Shown: positions 1 to 6,555 of the stretch, piece by piece
Layout: each line of letters opens with the position of its first letter
Numbering within the stretch: the first letter of the stretch is position 1
Origin: JALYLC01 sp963743275
Lineage (GTDB): Bacteria > Actinomycetota > Thermoleophilia > Gaiellales > JALYLC01
Length of the DNA stretch: 64,000 nt
NCBI GenBank assembly: GCA_963743275.1
Contig: CAVUPB010000002.1
Coordinates: 558,001 to 622,000, forward strand
Direction: 5' to 3'
Made by a program: the position numbers and the translations under genes
The notes under the pieces: generated by a model
What the model saw: only the letters and a program-made list of their open reading frames with translations
What the model was told of the DNA's origin: nothing
Database searches by the model: none

Positions 1-1302
1 GCCCCAGCTCGCGCCGGGACCGCCGATCACCGAGAGCACGAGCGGAAGGACGCGGCGGCCCGCGCCGCGAGGCGCGGCGAGCGTCGCGCGCACCGGCCCG
101 GCCGGGCCCGGGATCACGACCTGCTCCCAGGCGACGCCGGAGAGGTGGCGCTCCCAGGCGGCTCCGTCGCGCGTGAGGCGGCGCGGCCCGGCCTTGGCGT
201 GCTCGAGATGGAGCTCGACGACGCCCGCGCCGGCGGCGCGCAGCGTGACGGTGCGCCCTCCGCCGCACGCGTACCCGTGGATGTGCGGCTCGCAGCCTGC
301 GACCTGCGCAGGCTCGCCGTCGAGCGGAAAGCGCCAGAGCGAGGTCTGCCGCGCCTGCGTGAGCGGCGCGATCACCGCGTCCGCTCCATCCCAGACGAGG
401 ACGTCGCCCGCGCCGACCTCCCAGTCGACGAGGTCGGATGCGAGGGTGAGGCGGAGGTGCAGGTGCCGCCCCGGTGCCAGATCGCGCGGGCTGCCGCCGC
501 CGGCCGGGACGATCCAGAGCGAGTCCTCGCAGCCGTACGGCTCGCCCGCCTCGTCGATGCCCAGGAAGGCGACGTGCGCCCCGTCCGGGGACCAGGCGAC
601 GGCGCTGCACGAGCCGGCCAGGCGTGCCAGCTCCTGCGGCGCTCCCCCGCGCGCGGGCACGACGTGGACGGAGGGCGCCGCTGCAAGGTCGGCGCGCTCG
701 CGCGGATCGGCGCAGAACGCGATGCGCGTGCCGTCGGGCGACCACGCGAAGCTCGCGACGCTCCAGGCGCCGCGCGTGAGGCGGCGCGCACGGGCGCCCG
801 GGCGCGCGTCCTGCACGTACAGGTGCGTCGCGCGATCGATGATGCCGTCGCCGTCGAGGCGCCAGTCGGTGCGCGTGATCACGCGCGCGAGCGGCTCGCT
901 CCCGGCCGTCAGCCTGCCGACGGCGAAGCGCGTCTCGGGCGCGGCCGCGGCCAGGGCCAGGCGCCTGCCGTCGGGCGCGAGCGCGAACGAGCCGACACCG
1001 TGCGGCAGCGCCGTGAGCGCTTCCGGCTCGCCGCCCGCGAGCGGCAGCGCCCAGACCTGCTCGTCGCGCAGGAAGAGGACGCGGCTGCCGTCGGGCGTGA
1101 GGCGCGGCGCGGAGTCGCGCACGTCGCCGCCGGTGAGCGGCCGCGGCCTGCCGCCGTCCAGCGGAGCCGTCCAGACGTGCCTGCGGTAGCCGTCCGGCCG
1201 GGCGATCCGCCGCGTGTAGAGCGCGTGCCCGCCGTCCGCGCCGACCGCCGGATCGCCGAGCGCGACCTGCGCCAGCACGAGTCTGCGGAGCGACGGCGCC
1301 AT
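1..1302 (-). CDS. S9 family peptidase (prolyl oligopeptidase-like), 3' end cut by window edge
   Basis: At least 434 residues read without a stop from ATG 1302 to the window edge. The protein shows repeated beta-propeller blades with SPDG/TPDGSRVLF/APDGRRLAL-type motifs, typical of the WD40-like N-terminal half of acylaminoacyl or prolyl oligopeptidases. The last visible residues (VLSVIGGPGASWG) match the entry into the alpha/beta-hydrolase domain, where the family usually has HGGP; here the His is Ile. The catalytic Ser, Asp and His would lie outside the window. An in-frame ATG at 1317 is an alternative start. It diverges from the NfeD-like gene with almost no spacer. Confidence 0.8.
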   Translation of the reverse strand, partial: MAPSLRRLVLAQVALGDPAVGADGGHALYTRRIARPDGYRRHVWTAPLDGGRPRPLTGGDVRDSAPRLTPDGSRVLFLRDEQVWALPLAGGEPEALTALPHGVGSFALAPDGRRLALAAAAPETRFAVGRLTAGSEPLARVITRTDWRLDGDGIIDRATHLYVQDARPGARARRLTRGAWSVASFAWSPDGTRIAFCADPRERADLAAAPSVHVVPARGGAPQELARLAGSCSAVAWSPDGAHVAFLGIDEAGEPYGCEDSLWIVPAGGGSPRDLAPGRHLHLRLTLASDLVDWEVGAGDVLVWDGADAVIAPLTQARQTSLWRFPLDGEPAQVAGCEPHIHGYACGGGRTVTLRAAGAGVVELHLEHAKAGPRRLTRDGAAWERHLSGVAWEQVVIPGPAGPVRATLAAPRGAGRRVLPLVLSVIGGPGASWG

Positions 1303-1318
1303 CCGGGCGGGCAGCATA

Positions 1319-1651
1319 CTGCCGGGCATCAGCCTGATCATCGCCATCCTGCTCGCCCTCTTCGTCCTGCCCTCGCCGTGGGGGATCATCGTCGTCGCCG
1401 GGGCGGGCTGCCTCGAGGTCGTCGAGATCACCTGGGGCCTGCGGCTCGCGCGGCGGCGCTCGAGCGTCGGCGCGCACACGCTGATCGGCCGCGAGGCCGT
1501 CGTCGTGCGCGCGCTCGAGCCGGAGGGTCAGGTCGCGATCGACGGCGAGCGCTGGGCGGCGCGCAGCGCGACGCCCGTGGCGGTCGACGCGAAGGTCGTG
1601 ATCGAGTCGATCGAGGGCCTGACGCTCGCGGTCAGGCCCGCGCGACCGTGA
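1319..1651 (+). CDS. NfeD-like membrane protein with non-canonical start
   Basis: About 110 residues: an N-terminal hydrophobic segment (LIIAILLALFVLPSPWGIIVV) and a C-terminal OB-fold-like domain (TLIGREAVVVRALEPEGQVAIDGERWAARS), as in the NfeD C-terminal family linked to membrane-protein quality control. The frame opens after a stop at 1217-1219 and has no ATG, GTG or TTG before the conserved region. CTG at 1319 or ATA at 1316 are the best start candidates, so either a rare start is used or a base error hides the real one. Its 3' end overlaps that of the convergent OsmC gene by 20 bases. Confidence 0.6.
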   Translation: MPGISLIIAILLALFVLPSPWGIIVVAGAGCLEVVEITWGLRLARRRSSVGAHTLIGREAVVVRALEPEGQVAIDGERWAARSATPVAVDAKVVIESIEGLTLAVRPARP

Positions 1652-2147
1652 GCGCCGCCTCCACGGGCGGCGCGCTGCGCAGCGTCTGCAGCACCACGCA
1701 GTAGCGCTCGGTGAGCTTGAGCAATTGGTCGAGCTGCTCCCGGGTCGCATCGCTGACGACGTCGAACGTCAGGCGGATGTCGCGGAACCCGACCGGCGCC
1801 TCGCGGTCGACGCCGAGCGTGCCGCGGAAGTCGAGGTCGCCCTCGGCGCGCAGCCGCGCCGAGGTCAGCTCGACGCCGATGGCCGTGGCGACCGCCTTCA
1901 GCGTCACCCCGGCGCAGGCCACGAGCGCCTCGAGCAGCATGTCGCCCGAGCAGGCCTCGAGGCCGCTGCCACCCGTGGCGGGGTGCAGCCCCGCGGTCAC
2001 GAGCGCGCGGCCGGTCGCGACCTTGCAGGCGATGCCGGCCGCGTCGATGTCGCCCTCGGCCGTGAGCGTCACGACCGCCGACGAGGGTTCGTCGCGGTAC
2101 TGCTGCTTGAGCGGCGCCTGGGTGGCGCGGAGCGTGTCGGCGTCCAC
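1632..2147 (-). CDS. OsmC family protein
   Basis: 171 residues. The segment GLHPATGGSGLEACSGDMLLEALVACAGVTLKAVA carries the Cys of OsmC-type thiol peroxidases (EACSGDMLLEALVACAG); a second Cys lies at RYCVVLQTL near the C-terminus. The family reduces organic hydroperoxides or acts on other thiol-reactive substrates in the cytoplasm. GTG 2147 was chosen because GGAGG sits four bases upstream and homology begins there. It lies 19 bases downstream of the DUF1385 gene on the same strand, so co-transcription with rpmE and DUF1385 is likely. Confidence 0.85.
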   Translation of the reverse strand: MDADTLRATQAPLKQQYRDEPSSAVVTLTAEGDIDAAGIACKVATGRALVTAGLHPATGGSGLEACSGDMLLEALVACAGVTLKAVATAIGVELTSARLRAEGDLDFRGTLGVDREAPVGFRDIRLTFDVVSDATREQLDQLLKLTERYCVVLQTLRSAPPVEAALTVARA

Positions 2148-2166
2148 GATGCCTCCGTCGTCCGGA

Positions 2167-3090
2167 CTAGGCCATGACCTCGACGCGCGGGCCCGCATCG
2201 GACGCGCTGCGCTTCTCGGCCGCCAGCACGCGCTCGAGCGCGGCGATCGAGACGGCGACCTGGTCGAGCGTCGGCTCGCGCGTCGTCAGGCGCTGCAGCC
2301 AGAGCCCCGGCGCGAGCACCGCGCGCACGAGGGCGACGTGCTCGAAGCGTGCCGCGAGGCGGATCACCTCGTAGGCGAGCCCTGCGATCAGCGGCAGCGC
2401 GACGACGCGCGAGAGCACGAGCCACGGGATCGCGAGATGGCCGACGACCTCGCCGAGCACCGAGAAGACGAGGATCGCGATGACCATCACCCAGAGCAGG
2501 AACGCGGTGCCGCAGCGGACGTGGATGAGGCTGTAGCGCTGGACGGTCTCGGGCTCGAGCGCGGCGCCGGCCTCGTAGGCGTTGATCGCCTTGTGCTCGG
2601 CCGCGTGGTACTGGAACACGCGCCGCAGCTCGCCGAACATGCCGATCACGGCCAGGTAGCCGATCAGCAGGCCGATGCGGATCCCGCCCTCGATGAGGAC
2701 GAACACGAAGGTGTTGCCCGGGTTGATCCAGTTCGTGAGCAGCGCCGGCGAGACCTTGAAGAGGATCAGCGAGAAGCCGATCGCGAACACGAACGAGCCG
2801 ATGATCGCGTACCGGCTGAGCTCCTCGGAGGCGTCGTCGTCGCCCTCGTCCGTGACCGAGAAGCGCGCCGAGACCGAGAGCGCGCGCATGCCGATCGCGA
2901 GCGACTCCCCCAGCGCGACGACGCCGCGGATGACCGGCAGGCGGAGCCAGCGGCGATGCAGCGCGACGCTGTCGACGTCGTGCTCGACCTCGGAGATGCG
3001 GCCGTCGGGGCGGCGCACGGCCACGGCCCAGCTCGACGGACCGCGCATCATCACGCCCTCGAGCACCGCCTGCCCACCGATCGTCGCCAT
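2167..3090 (-). CDS. DUF1385 family membrane protein
   Basis: 307 residues beginning MATIGGQAVLEGVMMRGP, the signature start of DUF1385. Residues near 95-150 and 185-240 form hydrophobic helices, with the conserved YHAAEHKAINAYE segment between them. The family is a multi-pass membrane protein of unknown function, commonly encoded next to rpmE and prfA in Gram-positive bacteria. Here it follows rpmE by 19 bases. ATG 3090 was preferred over in-frame codons further upstream because those lie inside rpmE in another frame and the family begins here. Confidence 0.88.
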   Translation of the reverse strand: MATIGGQAVLEGVMMRGPSSWAVAVRRPDGRISEVEHDVDSVALHRRWLRLPVIRGVVALGESLAIGMRALSVSARFSVTDEGDDDASEELSRYAIIGSFVFAIGFSLILFKVSPALLTNWINPGNTFVFVLIEGGIRIGLLIGYLAVIGMFGELRRVFQYHAAEHKAINAYEAGAALEPETVQRYSLIHVRCGTAFLLWVMVIAILVFSVLGEVVGHLAIPWLVLSRVVALPLIAGLAYEVIRLAARFEHVALVRAVLAPGLWLQRLTTREPTLDQVAVSIAALERVLAAEKRSASDAGPRVEVMA

Positions 3091-3109
3091 CAGGCGGCGA
3101 TCAACTAGG

Positions 3110-3358
3110 TCACGCAGTTCCTGCGGCCTCGGCGGCTGCCTCGGCCGCCTCGGCTGCCTGCGCGCGGGCCTGGCGCTGACGGAAGCGCTCGACGCGCCCA
3201 CCGCTGTCCAGGAGCTTCTGCTTGCCCGTGTAGAACGGGTGGCACTCGCTGCAGACCTCGACCGTGATCTCGGGCTTCGTGGCCCGGGTCATGAACTCGT
3301 TGCCGCACGAGCAGCGGACGTGTGCGGCTTCGTAGGCCGGGTGAATCTCTGCGCGCAT
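3110..3358 (-). CDS. rpmE: 50S ribosomal protein bL31, zinc-binding form
   Basis: 82 residues. MRAEIHPAYEAAHVRCSCGNEF and EVCSECHPFYTGKQKLLD are diagnostic of bL31. Cys16, Cys18, Cys36 and Cys39 make the CxC...CxxC zinc site, so this is the C+ zinc-replete form. The tail after GGRVERFRQR is an Ala/Glu-rich extension (AEAAEAAAEAAGTA) beyond the usual core. A TAATCT -10-like box lies eight bases upstream, inside the end of the threonine aldolase gene. Confidence 0.96.
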   Translation of the reverse strand: MRAEIHPAYEAAHVRCSCGNEFMTRATKPEITVEVCSECHPFYTGKQKLLDSGGRVERFRQRQARAQAAEAAEAAAEAAGTA

Positions 3359-3364
3359 AGGCGC

Positions 3365-4402
3365 TCAGATTAGCACGCGGGCACATACGGCCCGCGCCGC
3401 TTCCAGCCCCTCGTCGTCCACGTCGAGGTGCGTCACGAAGCGCACCGTGCGGCGGTCGTAGGCGCCGCAGAGGACGCCGGCGGCGGTCAGCTCGTCGACC
3501 ACGCGCTGCGCCGGCTCGTCGCGGCGCACGCGCGCGAGCACGATGTTCGTCTCGACCGTCCCGAGGTCGACCGAGACGCGCGCGCACTCCGCCAGCGTCG
3601 CCGCGAGCGCGCGTGCGCGGGCGTGGTCGTCGGCCAGCCGCTCGAAGTGGTGATCGAGCGCGTAGAGGCCCGCGGCGGCGAGCACGCCGGCCTGCCGCAT
3701 CCCCCCGCCGAGCAGCTTGCGCAGCCGGCGGCCCTCGGCGATCGCCTCGGCGGACGCCACCAGGATCGACCCGACCGGCGCCCCCAGGCCCTTGGAGAAG
3801 CAGAACGACACGCTGTCGGCCCCCGCGCTCGCCTCGGCGAGCGTGCATCCGCGCGCGACCGCCGCATTGGGGAGGCGCGCGCCGTCCATGTGCACGCGCA
3901 GGCCCAGCTCGTGCGCCCGCCCGGTCACGCGCGCCAGCGCCTCGGCCGTCCAGATGCGCCCGCCCGAGCCGGTGTGCGAGTTCTCGATGCAGAGCAGGCG
4001 CGCGCGCGGGCGATGGATGTCGCTCGCGTCCATCGGCACGGCCTCGGCCAGCTCGTCGACGTCGAGCGCGTACCCGCTCGACTGCAGCCAGCGCGGGTGC
4101 GCCCCCCACAGCGCCGCGACGCCGCCGGCCTCGTCGATCAGGACGTGCGCCTCGCAGTGGGCGTAGACCTCGTCGCCCCGCCCCGCCCACAGCCCGACGC
4201 CGATCTGGTTGCCCATGGTGCCCGAGGGCACGAACAGCGCCGCCTCCCGCCCGCACAGCTCGGCGACGCGCCGCTCGAGCGCGTTCACGGTCTCGTCCTC
4301 GCCGTAGACGTCGTCGCCGACGACGGCCGAGGCCATGGCCTCGCGCATCGCGGGCGTCGGTCGGGTGAGCGTGTCGGAGCGGAGGTCGACCGGCATCGGC
4401 AT
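3365..4402 (-). CDS. ltaE: low-specificity L-threonine aldolase
   Basis: 345 residues, the usual family length. VDLRSDTLTRPTPAMREAMASA at the N-terminus and DDVYGEDETVNALE are hallmark motifs of PLP-dependent aldolases cleaving L-threonine and allo-threonine to glycine and acetaldehyde. The Schiff-base lysine is in SFCFSKGLGAPVGS (about residue 200); HMDGARLPNA carries the PLP-contacting Asp. Two ATGs, 4402 and 4396, are possible; neither has a strong ribosome site. It ends six bases before rpmE. Upstream lies the repeat-rich 432-base gap. Beta-eliminating lyases are the closest alternative fold, but the motifs favour an aldolase. Confidence 0.9.
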   Translation of the reverse strand: MPMPVDLRSDTLTRPTPAMREAMASAVVGDDVYGEDETVNALERRVAELCGREAALFVPSGTMGNQIGVGLWAGRGDEVYAHCEAHVLIDEAGGVAALWGAHPRWLQSSGYALDVDELAEAVPMDASDIHRPRARLLCIENSHTGSGGRIWTAEALARVTGRAHELGLRVHMDGARLPNAAVARGCTLAEASAGADSVSFCFSKGLGAPVGSILVASAEAIAEGRRLRKLLGGGMRQAGVLAAAGLYALDHHFERLADDHARARALAATLAECARVSVDLGTVETNIVLARVRRDEPAQRVVDELTAAGVLCGAYDRRTVRFVTHLDVDDEGLEAARAVCARVLI

Positions 4403-4431
4403 CGCCCGCGGAGCGTAGTCGCGCGGCGCCC

Positions 4432-4534
4432 GGCCAAGTGGCACTCGCCGCGAGTGCCACTTGGCCGCTGCAACACGGGGGTCTGGCCCGCACGTTGCAG
4501 GCCTGACCCCGGCGTTGCGGACCTGGCACCGACC
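4432..4534. repeat. Palindromic repeat copy A (left half of inverted pair A/B)
   Basis: A 35-base perfect hairpin (4432-4466, 16-base arms, CCG loop; core AAGTGGCACTCG) is followed by alternating GCAAC and GGGTC/GACCC blocks ending at ACCTGGCACCGACC. Its reverse complement matches copy B (4642-4780) over about 100 bases. No coding potential is evident. The gap 4403-4834 holds only copies A and B and about 107 bases of unremarkable spacer between them. Confidence 0.85.
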
Positions 4535-4641
4535 CGTGCACGACGCCTCACCGCCAGTAGGCAGCGCGAATCGCGGTGATCCCGCTGCCGGCCGGCGGCC
4601 GCGCGATGCGGCGGCCTGCGGACACGGGAGGACAGGGAAAG

Positions 4642-4780
4642 GGCGTGGTTGAGCGGATGGTCCGGTCGGTGCCAGGTCCGCAACGCCGGGGTCAGACCCG
4701 CACGTTGCGGGCCAGACCCCGATCTTGCAGACCCCGATCTTGCACCGCCAAGTGGCACTCGCCGCGAGTGCCACTTGGCC
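4642..4780. repeat. Palindromic repeat copy B (right half of inverted pair A/B)
   Basis: Begins GGCGTGGTTGAGCG, runs through GGTCGGTGCCAGGTCCGCAA, then GGGGTCAGACCC and GGCCAGACCCC blocks, and ends in the hairpin 4747-4779 with 15-base perfect arms. The order is the reverse complement of copy A, and the head sequence recurs in reverse in copy C at about 10.75 kb. It lies about 40 bases upstream of the -10 box of the ETF-QO gene, so it could influence read-through. Confidence 0.85.
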
Positions 4781-4822
4781 GCCCCGCGCGGCCAGCCGGC
4801 GGCCCGCGCCGGCCCGTCTGAG

Positions 4823-4828
4823 TACGAT
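4823..4828 (+). promoter_or_regulatory. -10 box of ETF-QO gene, leaderless arrangement
   Basis: TACGAT ends six bases before GTG 4835, so transcription would begin at or next to the start codon. No Shine-Dalgarno sequence precedes GTG, which fits a leaderless mRNA. No clear -35 is visible. Confidence 0.45.
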
Positions 4829-4834
4829 GGCCGC

Positions 4835-6529
4835 GTGCCGATCGCGCCCGCTGCGTACCCGCCGCCTTACGCTGCGTCCGAGGTCATCGCCCAGCCCGAG
4901 GCGCCGGCCGACGAGCAGCTCGAGGTCGGCGTCGCCATCGTCGGCGGCGGGCCCGCCGGGCTGGCCTGCGCGATCCGGCTCGCGCAGCTGCTCGAGGGGG
5001 ATCCGGCCGTCGCGGAGAAGCTCGGCGAGGTGCCGATCGCGCTCGTCGACAAGGGCCGCGCCGTCGGCGCCCATCAGCTCTCGGGCGCCGTCGTGCAGCC
5101 GGCGCCGCTGCTCGAGCTCTTTCCGGGGACGTCGCTCGCGGACATGACGAGCTACGGCGAGGTCGACCGCGAGGCCGTCTACCTGCTGACGCGCTCACGC
5201 GCCGCCCGCCTCCCGATCGTGCCGCCGCCCATGCACAACAAGGGCAATCACGTGTTCTCGCTCGCCCGCCTCGCGCGCTTCATGGCCGAGCGCGCCGAGG
5301 AGCTCGGCGTGATGGTGCTGCCCGAGACCGATGCCCAGCGGTTGCTGGTGGCCGACGGCGCCGTGCGCGGCATCCGCACGGGCGACAAGGGCCGTGGCCG
5401 GCAGGGCGAGGAGCTGCCGACGTTCGAGCCGGGCGCCGAGCTGACCGCGCACGCGACGGTGCTCGCCGACGGCGTCCAGGGCATGCTCTCGGGCGCGGCC
5501 GTGGAGCACTTCGGCCTGCAGCCCGAGAATCCGCAGATCTACGCGCTCGGCGTGAAGGAGGTGTGGCGCGTCGCGCGCCCGCTCACGCGCGTCGTGCACA
5601 CGATCGGCTGGCCGCTCAAGCCCCAGGCGCGCTACCGCGAGTTCGGCGGCACGTTCGCGTACCCGATGGGCCCCGACACGCTCTGTCTCGGGCTCGTCGT
5701 CGGGCTCGACTACGCCGATGCGTCGCTCTCGGTGCACGACCTGTTGCAGGAGGTCAAGTGCCACCCGCTCTTCCGGCGCATGCTCGAGGGCGGCGAGCGC
5801 ATCGCCTGGGGCGCGAAGGCGATCCCCGAGGGCGGGTTCTGGTCGCTGCCGGCGAGCGTCTCCCCGCCCGGCGCGGTGATCCTCGGCGACGCCGCCGGCT
5901 TCGTCAACGTGCCGCGCCTGAAGGGCGTCCACTACGCGCTGCGCAGCGGCATGCTGGCCGCCGAGACGATCCACCGCGCGCTCGCCGACGGCGCCGACCT
6001 GTCCGAGCCGGGCGCGCTCGCGCTCTACGACGCGCAGGTCAGGAACTCCGAGATCTACCACGACCTGCGGCGCTACCGCAACATGCGCCAGGCGTTCCAG
6101 CACGGCCTCATCGTGGGCGGCGCCCTCGGTGGCGCGATGGACACGCTCCACGGCGACTTCCCGCCCTGGCGGCTGGCGACCCATCCGGACGCCGAGCAGC
6201 CCGTCTTCGCCGGCAAGCGCACGTACGGCGAGCGCGACGGCAAGCTCACGTTCGACAAGCTCTCATCGGTCTTCGCGAGCGGCAACAGGAGCCGCGACGA
6301 CCAGCCCGATCACCTGCGGATCCAGCGCCGCGTCCCGCGCGAGCTCGCGCTCGCCTGGGCGAACCTCTGCCCCGCGCAGGTCTACGAGGTGGGCGCGGAG
6401 GGCGAGGACGGCCTCGTCGAGGTCGAGGTCACGCCCTCCAACTGCGTGCAGTGCGGCGCGATCACGGCCAAGGGCGGCCGCCTGACCCCGCCCGAGGGCG
6501 GCTCGGGCCCGGAGTACACGCTGACCTGA
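4835..6529 (+). CDS. electron transfer flavoprotein-ubiquinone oxidoreductase (ETF-QO)
   Basis: 564 residues. The FAD-binding VAIVGGGPAGLACAIRLAQ is at about residues 33-51, followed by ETF-QO landmarks (GAHQLSGAVVQPAPL, GVHYALRSGMLAAETI, KLTFDKLSSVFASGN). The enzyme passes electrons from reduced ETF to the quinone pool at the membrane. The C-terminal iron-sulfur region has Cys512, Cys537 and Cys540, with 512-537 spacing identical to the family. The fourth ligand of CxxCxxC is Ile543, so the 4Fe-4S cluster may be altered. GTG 4835 follows a -10 box by six bases. The electron donor genes etfBA are 3 kb downstream on the other strand. Confidence 0.9.
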   Translation: MPIAPAAYPPPYAASEVIAQPEAPADEQLEVGVAIVGGGPAGLACAIRLAQLLEGDPAVAEKLGEVPIALVDKGRAVGAHQLSGAVVQPAPLLELFPGTSLADMTSYGEVDREAVYLLTRSRAARLPIVPPPMHNKGNHVFSLARLARFMAERAEELGVMVLPETDAQRLLVADGAVRGIRTGDKGRGRQGEELPTFEPGAELTAHATVLADGVQGMLSGAAVEHFGLQPENPQIYALGVKEVWRVARPLTRVVHTIGWPLKPQARYREFGGTFAYPMGPDTLCLGLVVGLDYADASLSVHDLLQEVKCHPLFRRMLEGGERIAWGAKAIPEGGFWSLPASVSPPGAVILGDAAGFVNVPRLKGVHYALRSGMLAAETIHRALADGADLSEPGALALYDAQVRNSEIYHDLRRYRNMRQAFQHGLIVGGALGGAMDTLHGDFPPWRLATHPDAEQPVFAGKRTYGERDGKLTFDKLSSVFASGNRSRDDQPDHLRIQRRVPRELALAWANLCPAQVYEVGAEGEDGLVEVEVTPSNCVQCGAITAKGGRLTPPEGGSGPEYTLT

Positions 6530-6555
6530 CGCGCGCGCCGCCGCGCCTCGGGAGC

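Noticed and set aside
145..1704. Very long open frames on the strand opposite real genes throughout the window
   Set aside because: These are GC-driven shadow frames rich in Arg and Ala without recognisable motifs; the opposite strands encode clear protein families.
4432..4466. The AAGTGGCACTCG hairpins as ordinary intrinsic terminators
   Set aside because: No T-run follows, they recur with a shared larger repeat, and copy B lies just upstream of a gene start instead of after a gene.
4541..4641. The spacer between repeat copies A and B as a small gene or structured RNA
   Set aside because: No start with ribosome site, no conserved-looking frame and no strong hairpin; it is not shared with the C/D spacer.
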